The notes beneath the pieces were generated by a model. That model was not told the origin of the DNA and made no database searches. It was given only the letters and a program-made list of their open reading frames with translations. The translations under genes were made by a program, and so were the position numbers. This document shows, piece after piece, positions 56,575 to 64,000 of a stretch of DNA of 64,000 nucleotides. Origin of the DNA: Ignavibacteria bacterium (GTDB lineage Bacteria > Bacteroidota > Ignavibacteria > Tepidaquicellales > Tepidaquicellaceae); NCBI GenBank assembly GCA_016709315.1, contig JADJMZ010000007.1, forward strand, positions 124,001 through 188,000, given 5' to 3'. Every line of letters starts with the position of its first letter. The stretch's first letter is position 1.

Positions 56575-57405
56575 TCAGAAGTACATAAGCTTCATGCAGA
56601 AGACACTTCCGCCTGATTTCATGAACTCAGCGGTTTCAACCTCAATCAGGTTGAAACCGTTTTTTATAATATCGTTTTTAAAATTCACGCTTCCTTTCTG
56701 AACGATTACATTTTTTCCATCGGGACAATGACAATTGCATACAAAATACTTCATGTTTTCTTCTTCATCCGCTTTAATAATATTCTTAAAATAAGATCTT
56801 ACTGCAGAAAGACTTTCCTCATCAAATGCGCTTTCGGCAATAACAACAGTATCTTTATTCAGTACTGACATGCAGGTATCGAGATGATAAAGAACAGGAT
56901 TAATCAGTTTAAGTTTTACTATTTTATAATTAACATATTCTGAAACTATATCATAAACTCTTTCCTGAGTTCTGTAACCATAACCTCCGAAAAGAATATT
57001 TCTTTCGTAATCAATAACACAGTCACCTTCGGATTCAAAATATTCCACTTCGTCAGGCAATTCGATTATCTCATAACCGTTGTTTTTATAGAAATCCCTG
57101 AAGTAAGGCACTTCATTTTTTCTCTGTTCGTTTTTCATTTTACTTAAAATTACTTTTTTGCTTCCGGACTTGTCAATGAAAGGCAGAGACTGATTTGCCG
57201 TAAAGACCATATCTACCAGATCTTTTCCCGGTTCGATAAGATCAACTCTGAAATTAAGAGTTTCATAAATATTCTTAAGAGCTTTCCATTGTTCCATCGC
57301 AGCAGATTTATTTACATTATCAATATTATCTTTCATAAATTCATTGCCGGAATAATTTACTTCAAAATAATCCGGACTGCACATTAAAATTTTATTAGGT
57401 TTCAT
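56575..57405 (-). CDS. Dimethylarginine dimethylaminohydrolase / arginine deiminase-like protein
   Basis: The 276-residue guanidino-group hydrolase fold shows FTANQSLPF, EYFESEGDCV (catalytic/substrate acidic residues), YHLDTCMSVL with His174, and the nucleophile Cys270 in KSGGSVFCMKL. It resembles Bacteroidota DDAH-like proteins annotated as arginine deiminase-related; the substrate could be methylarginine or another guanidine compound. It converges on ssb with 10 bases between, and its 3' end carries a plus-strand terminator. Confidence 0.87.
   Translation of the reverse strand: MKPNKILMCSPDYFEVNYSGNEFMKDNIDNVNKSAAMEQWKALKNIYETLNFRVDLIEPGKDLVDMVFTANQSLPFIDKSGSKKVILSKMKNEQRKNEVPYFRDFYKNNGYEIIELPDEVEYFESEGDCVIDYERNILFGGYGYRTQERVYDIVSEYVNYKIVKLKLINPVLYHLDTCMSVLNKDTVVIAESAFDEESLSAVRSYFKNIIKADEEENMKYFVCNCHCPDGKNVIVQKGSVNFKNDIIKNGFNLIEVETAEFMKSGGSVFCMKLMYF
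56631..56665 (+). terminator. Terminator for ssb located inside the convergent coding sequence
   Basis: A perfect 12-bp stem CGGTTTCAACCT / AGGTTGAAACCG with loop CAATC is followed by six T on the plus strand. It is about 70 bases after the ssb stop and within the last 30 codons of the DDAH-like gene. Confidence 0.8.
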
Positions 57406-57482
57406 GATAAAAGTTAAAGGGATTTATAAGTAAGTTTAAATTATTCAAAATAATTTTAATTTGTAATTTAAATAACAGTGCA

Positions 57483-57935
57483 ATGAATTACATAGAAAAA
57501 AGCGTATTGATAAATTGTCCTGTGAAGATGGCATTTGAATTTCATTCAGATACAAATAATCTGCTAAAGATTACTCCGGATTTCATAAAAGTTGATATTC
57601 TGAAAATAGATCTGCCATTAAGAAAAGACAGCATCATTATATTATCAATCAGACAATTCAGAATATTAAAAACAAAATGGCGAATTCGCATAACAGATTT
57701 TGATCCTTACAGTTTAATCACAGATACGCAGGAAGAGGGACCTTTCAGCAACTGGATACACAGTCATTGTTTTGAAGATATCGAAGGAAAGACTTTAATG
57801 ACTGATAAGATCAGGTATGAACTTCCATTCGGTATTTTAGGAAAAGCTGCAAACAGTATTCTGATAAAAAACATTATTGAAAAGCAGTTCAAATTCAGAC
57901 ACAAAGCAACAAAAGAATTTTTAGAAAAGAGTTAA
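57483..57935 (+). CDS. SRPBCC-family (START/polyketide cyclase-like) protein
   Basis: The 150-residue protein has the helix-grip pattern of SRPBCC proteins: NYIEKSVLINCPVKMAFEFH, NNLLKITPDFIKVDI, and EGPFSNWIHSHCFEDIEGKTLMTDKIRYELPFG. Many small members bind hydrophobic ligands; some sit beside NAD-dependent sugar epimerases, which is not the case here. Ligand unknown. Confidence 0.82.
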   Translation: MNYIEKSVLINCPVKMAFEFHSDTNNLLKITPDFIKVDILKIDLPLRKDSIIILSIRQFRILKTKWRIRITDFDPYSLITDTQEEGPFSNWIHSHCFEDIEGKTLMTDKIRYELPFGILGKAANSILIKNIIEKQFKFRHKATKEFLEKS

Positions 57936-57964
57936 TTGGAAATGAAATTAAAGTCATAATACTA

Positions 57965-58258
57965 TGCCGTCCAAAACGATTGAATAGAAATTTTGAGATA
58001 AAATTCTTCAATGATTTTCATGTCCTTATAATGCAGAGTAATGTTAAGTGCAGTTGTATGACCTCCCCCTGCCTGCCTTCAGCAGGCTTCCCCCTCCTTG
58101 CAAAGGAGGGGGATTAAGGGGGTGGTCGTAATTTTTTGAGACAAAATATTTAACTGAGAAAGTTAGGAAGGGTTAAATTTAAAATCTTAGAAATAATTGT
58201 ATTTAGATGTAAAATTAAAAAGTTATTTATACATTACAAAACGTTTTGGACAACACTG
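57965..58258. mobile_element. MITE-like element, family B, copy 3
   Basis: About 294 bp, from GCCGTCCAAAACG to AAAACGTTTTGGACAACACTG, in reverse orientation to 16450-16744. The same GC-rich hairpin core occupies 58061-58128 (GACCTCCCCCTGCC ... GGGGGTGGTC). It fills the 57936-58339 gap. Confidence 0.65.
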
Positions 58259-58339
58259 GTCTTAAAAATTTTATTATTTGATTATTCAATTTATTTACTT
58301 TATCAGAATGATTATTTTGTTAAAAATTAAATTACTCAA

Positions 58340-59119
58340 ATGTACAAAACAATTATTTACTCGCAGAAAGAAAATATTTTAACTTTGACACTTAACAGAC
58401 CGGACGTTTATAATGCATTCAATGAAGAGATGCTGTCTGAGCTGAATGAAGCTTTTAAAAAAGCGGAAGAAGATGAAAGCATAAGATGCGTAATTCTCAC
58501 CGGAGCGGGAAAAGCTTTCTGCTCGGGGCAGGATCTGAAAGATTTCAACGAAAAAAAACTTACATTCAGAGAAGCAATACAACAGAGATACAATCCGTTG
58601 ATAAAAAGAATTGCTAATCTGCCGAAGCCGGTTATATGCGCAATTAACGGTGTGGCTGCCGGCGCCGGAATATCTTTATGTCTGGCATGTGATTACAGGA
58701 TTGCTTCAGAAAGCGCAACGTTAACAGAAGTGTTTATTAATGTAGGTCTTGTTCCTGACAGCGGATCAAGTTTCTTTTTACCGAGATTAGTTGGATACGC
58801 AAAAGCATTTGAAATGTGCGTTACCGGCGACAGGTTGACTGCCAGAGAGGCGAAGCAAATCGGACTTGTGAATAAAGTAGTTTCAGGGAATTCCATTCTG
58901 AAAAAATCTGCAGAGTTAACTGCAGCAAATTTTGCATCAAAGCCGACAAAGGCGATTGGGATGATAAAAAATATACTTAATAAATCGTTTGAATCATCTC
59001 TCGATGAAATTCTTGATGAAGAAAGCAGGAATCAGGAGATAGCAGGAAACACTGAAGATTTCAGAGAGGGAATAAATTCATTTCTTGAAAAAAGAAAACC
59101 AGTATTCAAGGGTAGATAG
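58340..59119 (+). CDS. Enoyl-CoA hydratase/isomerase, PaaG-like
   Basis: The 259-residue crotonase-fold protein has both oxyanion-hole segments (KAFCSGQDLKDF and NGVAAGAGISLCLACD). The stretch NVGLVPDSGSSFFLPRLVG, with Asp in place of the second hydratase Glu, points to the PaaG/2-(1,2-epoxyphenyl)acetyl-CoA isomerase side of the family. No phenylacetate genes are near, so it may instead serve fatty-acid or aromatic acyl-CoA isomerisation. Confidence 0.9.
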   Translation: MYKTIIYSQKENILTLTLNRPDVYNAFNEEMLSELNEAFKKAEEDESIRCVILTGAGKAFCSGQDLKDFNEKKLTFREAIQQRYNPLIKRIANLPKPVICAINGVAAGAGISLCLACDYRIASESATLTEVFINVGLVPDSGSSFFLPRLVGYAKAFEMCVTGDRLTAREAKQIGLVNKVVSGNSILKKSAELTAANFASKPTKAIGMIKNILNKSFESSLDEILDEESRNQEIAGNTEDFREGINSFLEKRKPVFKGR

Positions 59120-59224
59120 AACTAATATTCAATCAGAAAAATTTTGCAGGAATTATTAGCTATTAATACATATTTATATTAATTAGTTTTTGAATAGAAA
59201 GAATTAATTTAAATTATAAATAAT

Positions 59225-60079
59225 TTGGCAAAACCCAAAAAATATTACAGTAGCGCTTCACTGATAACTGCTGTTTTATTAACATCTCTTCTGATTTCTG
59301 TCTCAGTATTTTACAGCTGCGGCGCAAATATTTTTTCAGTCGAAGATGACGTAATAATGGGAAAGGAAATCGAACAGGAGATAATGGCAGATCAGAAGCT
59401 GTTTCCAATAATGCAGGGTCATCAGGATATAAAGGATTATATAAGCGGACTCGGGAAATACGTTCTGGAAAATTCAAAAGCAATAAAGTATAAAAATACA
59501 TTCCCTTACAGATTTGAAGTCATACATGACGACAGCACTGTGAATGCATTTTGTATTCCCGGCGGTTTCATTTATGTTTATACCGGTTTGATAAAATTTC
59601 TTGATAATGAAGCGGCGCTAACCGGGGTTATTGGTCACGAGATAGCACATGCAGAAAGGAGACACATGACACAGAGACTGACTTCATATTACGGAGTAAG
59701 CGTTATTTTAAGTCTTGTGCTCGGAAATAATCCAAGTATGCTCGGCGAGATAGCAGCTAATTTATTTGTAGGACTGGGATTTCTTGCAAACAGCAGGGCT
59801 GATGAAGAAGATGCTGACAATTATTCCATTAAATATCTTACCGGAACAAAATATTATCCCGGAGCAATAACATTCTTTTTTGATAAAATAAAAGAAGAGC
59901 AGAGGATCAAGGGAGAAACTCCGGGCGAACTTGAAGGATTTCTGTCAACACATCCGCTGCCTCAGGACAGAATAAAAAACGTAAATCTTAAATTAAGTAA
60001 GATAAAACCAAAACCTGATCCTACAAAAGGATTATTCACGGAAAAGTATCAGGAAATGAAATCAAAACTTCCCAGATAA
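59225..60079 (+). CDS. M48-family metalloprotease, lipoprotein
   Basis: The 284-residue protein starts at a TTG. A hydrophobic leader ends at FYSCGANIF with possible lipid-attachment Cys32. The zinc site is HEIAH at 138-142, with the third ligand in NSRADEEDADNY, as in BepA/LoiP-type periplasmic proteases that survey outer-membrane proteins. It is followed 27 bases later by a small secreted protein in the same direction. Confidence 0.92.
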   Translation: MAKPKKYYSSASLITAVLLTSLLISVSVFYSCGANIFSVEDDVIMGKEIEQEIMADQKLFPIMQGHQDIKDYISGLGKYVLENSKAIKYKNTFPYRFEVIHDDSTVNAFCIPGGFIYVYTGLIKFLDNEAALTGVIGHEIAHAERRHMTQRLTSYYGVSVILSLVLGNNPSMLGEIAANLFVGLGFLANSRADEEDADNYSIKYLTGTKYYPGAITFFFDKIKEEQRIKGETPGELEGFLSTHPLPQDRIKNVNLKLSKIKPKPDPTKGLFTEKYQEMKSKLPR

Positions 60080-60106
60080 TTTTAAATAAATAAAACCCAA
60101 TAAAAA

Positions 60107-60628
60107 ATGAAAGTACTGATTTTAACATTTGTCTCAATATTATTCATGAGCTCATTTTCGGGAGCTCAGACTGCAATTGATATAAATGATGCAAATTACA
60201 AATTTAAATTTTCCTTAACTCCGGACTGGAATTCAAGAAAGACAGAAGAAACAAACAAACAGGATGCAATTTCATATTCTTATGATAAAACAGACGGTAA
60301 GATGGCATTGATGCTGCTTGCATTCAAGGTTAATGAAGTAAAGAATCTTACGGATTTTATTTATACACTGGAAAAAGATCTTACACTTAACATTCCAAAA
60401 AGAGAAGGTGATTATACTGATTTTGATTCGGGAAATTATGACGGAAAAATGGCAGAATATAAAGATACAGAATTCAGTGAAGTAATTTATTATTACAGAA
60501 CGAAGATTAGTGAAGGAAACAATTACACATATTTGCTTAGATTTATTGTTCCTGCAATGTATTACAATTCATCCGTCCTTGCTGAAATAAAGAAAATAGC
60601 AGGAAATTTTTCTCCCGTTATTGAATAG
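60107..60628 (+). CDS. Small secreted protein, possibly PsbP/DUF1795-like
   Basis: The 173-residue protein has a signal peptide (MKVLILTFVSILFMSSFSGAQ). The mature part (KFKFSLTPDWNSRK ... ALMLLAFKVNEVKNLTDFI ... SSVLAEIKKIAGNFSPV) has the size and strand/helix order of PsbP/DUF1795-like domains, but this is a weak resemblance. It is probably cotranscribed with the M48 protease. Confidence 0.65.
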   Translation: MKVLILTFVSILFMSSFSGAQTAIDINDANYKFKFSLTPDWNSRKTEETNKQDAISYSYDKTDGKMALMLLAFKVNEVKNLTDFIYTLEKDLTLNIPKREGDYTDFDSGNYDGKMAEYKDTEFSEVIYYYRTKISEGNNYTYLLRFIVPAMYYNSSVLAEIKKIAGNFSPVIE

Positions 60629-60648
60629 AAATAAAACGGATCAGAATT

Positions 60649-61305
60649 TTATTTTAAAGATTTCAAAAACGGATTAAATTTTTTTTCTGTGCCCACATCA
60701 GTAGTTTCAAGATGTCCAGGATTTAATTTATAATCATTGGTGCAGACTTTAAATAATTTATTTTTAACAGAATTCAGAAGGATATTAATATCTCCGCCCT
60801 GAAGATCAGTTCTTCCGATTGAATTTTTGAAAACGAGATCACCGCAGAAAACGGTTTTGGTTTTATCATCTATTATGCAGACGCTTCCAGGAGAATGACC
60901 GGGTGTATGAATAAATTTTAATTCAGTTCCGTTTACTTTTAATACAGTATCCTCTGTAATGAATTCATCAACGGGAGGCGGCGGAGGAAAATCAAGTCCG
61001 AAAAACCTCGCTTGTTCATTTACATAAGTTATTAGAAACTCATCATCTTTATGCATATAGATAGGAACTTTGAACGTATCTTTTGCAAAAACATTCCCAA
61101 GAATATGATCAATATGTCCGTGAGTATTGATGATGTACCTTATCTTTAATCCATTATCTGTGATAAAGTTTGCAATCGAATCTTTCTCTGATTGGGAAAA
61201 CGCTCCAGGGTCAATGATCACAGATTCTTTTGAAACTTCATCATAATAGATGTAACAATTCATACTGAACGGATTTACCAAAAAACTTTTTACTTTCATT
61301 GTCAT
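60649..61305 (-). CDS. MBL-fold hydrolase, glyoxalase II-like
   Basis: The 218-residue metallo-beta-lactamase-fold protein contains the binuclear zinc motif THGHIDH (His62, His64, Asp66, His67), HTPGHSPGSVC and the bridging Asp in FCGDLVFKNSIGRTDL. This pattern matches the hydroxyacylglutathione-hydrolase-like (YcbL) subgroup, which acts on thioesters. The start may be the third codon (MKVKSF). It is divergent from smpB. Confidence 0.93.
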   Translation of the reverse strand: MTMKVKSFLVNPFSMNCYIYYDEVSKESVIIDPGAFSQSEKDSIANFITDNGLKIRYIINTHGHIDHILGNVFAKDTFKVPIYMHKDDEFLITYVNEQARFFGLDFPPPPPVDEFITEDTVLKVNGTELKFIHTPGHSPGSVCIIDDKTKTVFCGDLVFKNSIGRTDLQGGDINILLNSVKNKLFKVCTNDYKLNPGHLETTDVGTEKKFNPFLKSLK

Positions 61306-61359
61306 ACGGCTATATAAATTGATTTTACTTTATTTTATAAATAATTTGCAAGTGAACAG

Positions 61360-61809
61360 ATGTCTGAACAGGATAAAATTAAAATAATCACATCCAATCG
61401 TAAAGCTAATTTTGAATATTCAATTTTAAGCAAATATGAAGCCGGAGTTGTACTATTTGGCACAGAAGTAAAATCACTGCGCGATTCTAAAGTAAATATA
61501 CAGGACTCATACGGCAGAATAATAAATGACGAAGTCTGGCTTATAAATGCAAGTATCAATGAATATAAATTCGGGAACATAAATAATCATGACCCTTTAA
61601 GAAACAGAAAGTTACTTTTAAATAAAAGGGAAATCAGAAAGATAAAACAGGAACTTCAGGAAAAAGGTCTTACTCTGGTGCCGCTGAAAATTTATTTTAA
61701 AGGATCAAAGATAAAGATAGAGTTAGGCATTGCAAAAGGAAAGAAATTATACGACAAAAGAGAATCAATTAAAAAAAGGGAAACCGAAAGGAAACTGAGC
61801 AGATTATAA
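61360..61809 (+). CDS. smpB: SsrA-binding protein SmpB
   Basis: 149 residues, normal for SmpB: IITSNRKANFEYSILSKYEAGVVL, GTEVKSLRDSKVNIQDSYGRI, LLLNKREIRKI and the basic C-terminal tail KRESIKKRETERKLSRL. It carries tmRNA to stalled ribosomes in trans-translation. The stop overlaps the tyrS start in TAATG, so they are coupled. The tmRNA gene is not in this window. Confidence 0.97.
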   Translation: MSEQDKIKIITSNRKANFEYSILSKYEAGVVLFGTEVKSLRDSKVNIQDSYGRIINDEVWLINASINEYKFGNINNHDPLRNRKLLLNKREIRKIKQELQEKGLTLVPLKIYFKGSKIKIELGIAKGKKLYDKRESIKKRETERKLSRL

Positions 61810-63017
61810 TGTTTGCAGATGTAAAAGAACAAATGGATATCATCCGGAAGGGGACAGTCGAAATAATCCCGGAAGACGAGCTTGCATCAAAGCTCCAGAA
61901 ATCCCTGAAGGAAAATAAACCTTTAAATATAAAGCTTGGATGCGATCCTTCAAGACCCGATCTACATATCGGACATTCGGTGGTATTGAATAAACTCAGA
62001 CAGTTTCAGGATCTGGGACATAATGCAATTCTGATTGTCGGAGATTATACTGCAATGATCGGGGATCCTTCTGGTAAGAAGAAGACAAGACCTCAGCTTA
62101 CATTTGAAGAGACTAAATTATACGGAGAATCATATTTCATTCAGGCGGGAAAGATACTTGATCTTTCCAAAGCTAAGATCTTGTATAATTCCGAATGGCT
62201 CGGAAAAATTGATCTTCAGAGATTGATAGTAATTCTGGGAAAATTTACCGTTCAGAGAATACTTGAAAGGGATGATTTTACAAACAGACTAAAAGAGCAG
62301 ACTGAAATTTCTATGCATGAATTATTATATCCCATAATGCAGGGATATGATTCCTTTGCTATTGATGCTGATGTGGAACTCGGAGGTACGGATCAGAAAT
62401 TTAATAATCTGGTTGGCCGGGATATGCAGAAAAAATTTGGAAAAGATCAGCAGGTTGTGATAACGATGCCTTTACTTGAAGGGACGGACGGATTTGAAAA
62501 AATGAGCAAGTCTTTAGATAATGCGATTGGAATAACCGAAGAACCAAAAAATATTTTCGGAAAGACAATGAGCATTCCCGATACATTGATTTACAAATAT
62601 TTTGAACTTTGTACTAAAATTGAAGATCAGGAACTCCGGCAGATCAAGAGTGATCTGGAAGAAGGTATTGTCAACCCAAGGGATTTAAAGAGAAGGCTTG
62701 GACATGAAATTGTAAAAATGTATTACGATGAAGATACTGCAGACAAGACAATCGAAGAATTTGATAAAGTGTTTATTAAAAAGGAAATTCCGGATGAAAT
62801 ACCGGAGCTGATGATAAATGAGGAGAATATGAAACTAACTGAACTTCTGACTTTTACTAAGCTTTCGGATTCGAACAGTAACGCCAGAAGACTGATAGAA
62901 CAGGGAGCGGTAAGCATAAACGGAAAAAAAGTTACTGATGTAAATTTAGTTCCGGAGATTATAAACGGAATGATTTTAAAAGTAGGTAAAAGAAAGTTTC
63001 TTAAAGTTTTAAAGTAA
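61809..63017 (+). CDS. tyrS: Tyrosyl-tRNA synthetase
   Basis: The 402-residue class I synthetase has the HIGH motif (SRPDLHIGHSVVL), KMSKS (DGFEKMSKSLDN) and a C-terminal S4 RNA-binding domain (AVSINGKKVTDVN). The N-terminal extension before the HIGH motif and the spacing fit the TyrZ-like form. It charges tRNA-Tyr. Confidence 0.97.
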   Translation: MFADVKEQMDIIRKGTVEIIPEDELASKLQKSLKENKPLNIKLGCDPSRPDLHIGHSVVLNKLRQFQDLGHNAILIVGDYTAMIGDPSGKKKTRPQLTFEETKLYGESYFIQAGKILDLSKAKILYNSEWLGKIDLQRLIVILGKFTVQRILERDDFTNRLKEQTEISMHELLYPIMQGYDSFAIDADVELGGTDQKFNNLVGRDMQKKFGKDQQVVITMPLLEGTDGFEKMSKSLDNAIGITEEPKNIFGKTMSIPDTLIYKYFELCTKIEDQELRQIKSDLEEGIVNPRDLKRRLGHEIVKMYYDEDTADKTIEEFDKVFIKKEIPDEIPELMINEENMKLTELLTFTKLSDSNSNARRLIEQGAVSINGKKVTDVNLVPEIINGMILKVGKRKFLKVLK

Positions 63018-63054
63018 TATTTTTTATAATTTAAAAATAAACGGGGTAAGACAA

Positions 63055-63600
63055 TTGTTTAAACCATCAAAATTATTTTTCACCAAAGGAGTAGGCAGGC
63101 ATAAAGATTATCTGCAGTCATTTGAACTTGCATTAAGACAGGCGGGAATTGAGAAATGCAACATTGTTACTGTTTCCAGTATATTTCCGGGTGGTTGCAA
63201 AAGACTCACAATGGAACAGGGGACTGCATTGCTTGAACCAGGGCAGATTACATTCTGCGTAATGGCAAGAAATTTTACTAATGAGCCGAACAGACTTATC
63301 GCTTCATCAATTGGAGTTGCGCTGCCATTAGATGACAGTCATTACGGTTATATTTCTGAGCATCATCCGTTCGGGGAACCTGAAAAAGTGGCGGGAGAAT
63401 ATGCAGAGGATCTTGCAGCAACAATGTTAGCTACCACGCTGGGAGTAGAATTTGATTCTGAAACTGCCTGGAATGAAAGAGAAAATGTTTATAAACAAAG
63501 CGGAAAAATTATTAAAACTTTTAATATCACACAATCTGCTGAAGGCGATAAGAACGGATTATGGACAACTGTAATATCTTGTGTCGTTTTTCTTCCGTAA
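63055..63600 (+). CDS. pdaD: Pyruvoyl-dependent arginine decarboxylase
   Basis: The 181-residue protein starts at a TTG. The self-cleavage site is Ser41-Ser42 in IVTVSSIFPGGCK, where the pyruvoyl group forms, and the remainder matches the family (FCVMARNFTNEPNRLIASSIGVALP, YGYISEHHPFGE, YAEDLAATMLATTLG). It makes agmatine from arginine for polyamine synthesis. No other polyamine gene is next to it. Confidence 0.94.
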   Translation: MFKPSKLFFTKGVGRHKDYLQSFELALRQAGIEKCNIVTVSSIFPGGCKRLTMEQGTALLEPGQITFCVMARNFTNEPNRLIASSIGVALPLDDSHYGYISEHHPFGEPEKVAGEYAEDLAATMLATTLGVEFDSETAWNERENVYKQSGKIIKTFNITQSAEGDKNGLWTTVISCVVFLP

Positions 63601-63622
63601 GTTTTTAATTTAACAGAATTAA

Positions 63623-63985
63623 ATGTCAAAAAAATTAATACTCGGATTGATATTTGGAGTTGCTGCAGGTACAGCCGCAGCATTCCTTATAAAATTTAGA
63701 AATAAAAATAAATCATTTCTCGAGATTGAGTATGATGATGAAAATGATATGCTCGATAAGGCTAACGATTATTTATTGCTTGCTAAAAACAAAGTAGAGT
63801 CAATGGTAAAGAAAGCTGAAGCGGAATCATTTTCCTTACTGGACGAAGCCGGAAATATTTTATCAAAGGTTAAAGACAGTACAGCCAGGGTTCACAGCAG
63901 TGAAAGTGAAGAAATTATTGAAGATATAGAAAAAACTAAAAAAGAAATAGAAGAAATTATTGATAACTTCAGGAAAAAACTCTAG
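63623..63985 (+). CDS. YtxH-like small membrane protein
   Basis: The 120-residue protein has one N-terminal membrane segment (LILGLIFGVAAGTAAAFLI) with a basic flank, then a charged, coiled-coil-prone tail (SEEIIEDIEKTKKEIEEIIDNF). This is the YtxH-like layout seen in many small envelope stress-associated proteins. No sharper function can be given. Confidence 0.75.
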   Translation: MSKKLILGLIFGVAAGTAAAFLIKFRNKNKSFLEIEYDDENDMLDKANDYLLLAKNKVESMVKKAEAESFSLLDEAGNILSKVKDSTARVHSSESEEIIEDIEKTKKEIEEIIDNFRKKL

Positions 63986-64000
63986 GTTATTTTATTTTCC

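Noticed and set aside
1..64000. tRNA, rRNA or tmRNA genes
   Set aside because: I looked for cloverleaf-like stretches and typical GGTTCRANTCC-type arms in the gaps and saw none; a covariance-model scan would be decisive.

Overview
This 64 kb window is a low-GC bacterial chromosome segment. It most likely comes from the Ignavibacteria/Chlorobi side of the Bacteroidota (FCB) group, probably a metagenome-derived genome. The evidence is eleven C-terminal sorting domains of the type IX secretion kind (LSQNYPNPFNP...GxYxVxFNxxxLxSGxYFYxL...KRMxLxK). Further support comes from SBBP, YCF48-like and FG-GAP-like surface proteins, frequent TTG/GTG starts, and housekeeping genes of the expected types (tsaD, ssb, smpB, tyrS, pyruvoyl arginine decarboxylase). 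No tRNA, rRNA or CRISPR was recognised.

Layout. 1-6983: three tandem paralogues (first one cut by the window edge) with an IgGFc-binding-type N-terminal region and a sorting domain, each followed by the same terminator. 6982-14364: small lipoprotein, tsaD, a conserved secreted protein, a BtuF-like receptor, two thioredoxin-fold proteins and a sodium/solute symporter. 14365-18231: repeat-rich stretch with a bcp/GNAT deletion junction, a DUF433/DUF5615 toxin-antitoxin pair and an arylamine N-acetyltransferase. 18232-41124: the accessory core. It holds two 21-bp minisatellite regions, seven SBBP or YCF48 surface-protein genes, decayed FG-GAP-like genes, a REP-associated (Y1) transposase between inverted palindromes, a galactose/glyoxal-oxidase-like radical copper oxidase and two beta-helix proteins. 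41579-46561: RlpA, YajQ, a LamG/dockerin/GH16-like secreted protein and Ada. 46985-57935: cupin, PASTA, rpe, nnr, VanZ fusion, nuoN, VWA, outer-membrane and NHL proteins, ssb, a DDAH-like hydrolase and a SRPBCC protein. 58340-63985: enoyl-CoA hydratase, M48 protease, MBL hydrolase, smpB-tyrS, pyruvoyl arginine decarboxylase and a YtxH-like protein.

How it fits together. About two thirds of the window is devoted to large secreted beta-proteins, but no type IX machinery gene is present, so these cargo genes depend on machinery encoded elsewhere. The accessory core is built from repeated modules: SBBP + FG-GAP gene pairs, an SBBP gene directly behind a signal-peptide-less beta protein, 2.1-kb direct repeats, and minisatellite + conserved leader + surface gene. 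Frameshifts, a transposase-truncated gene and repeat insertions inside sorting domains show rapid turnover there, while the housekeeping genes on both sides are intact. The most unusual observations are the SBBP/signal-less partner pairs, the palindromic insertions in sorting-domain loops, the transposase with its palindromes, and two pairs of conserved very short upstream ORFs.
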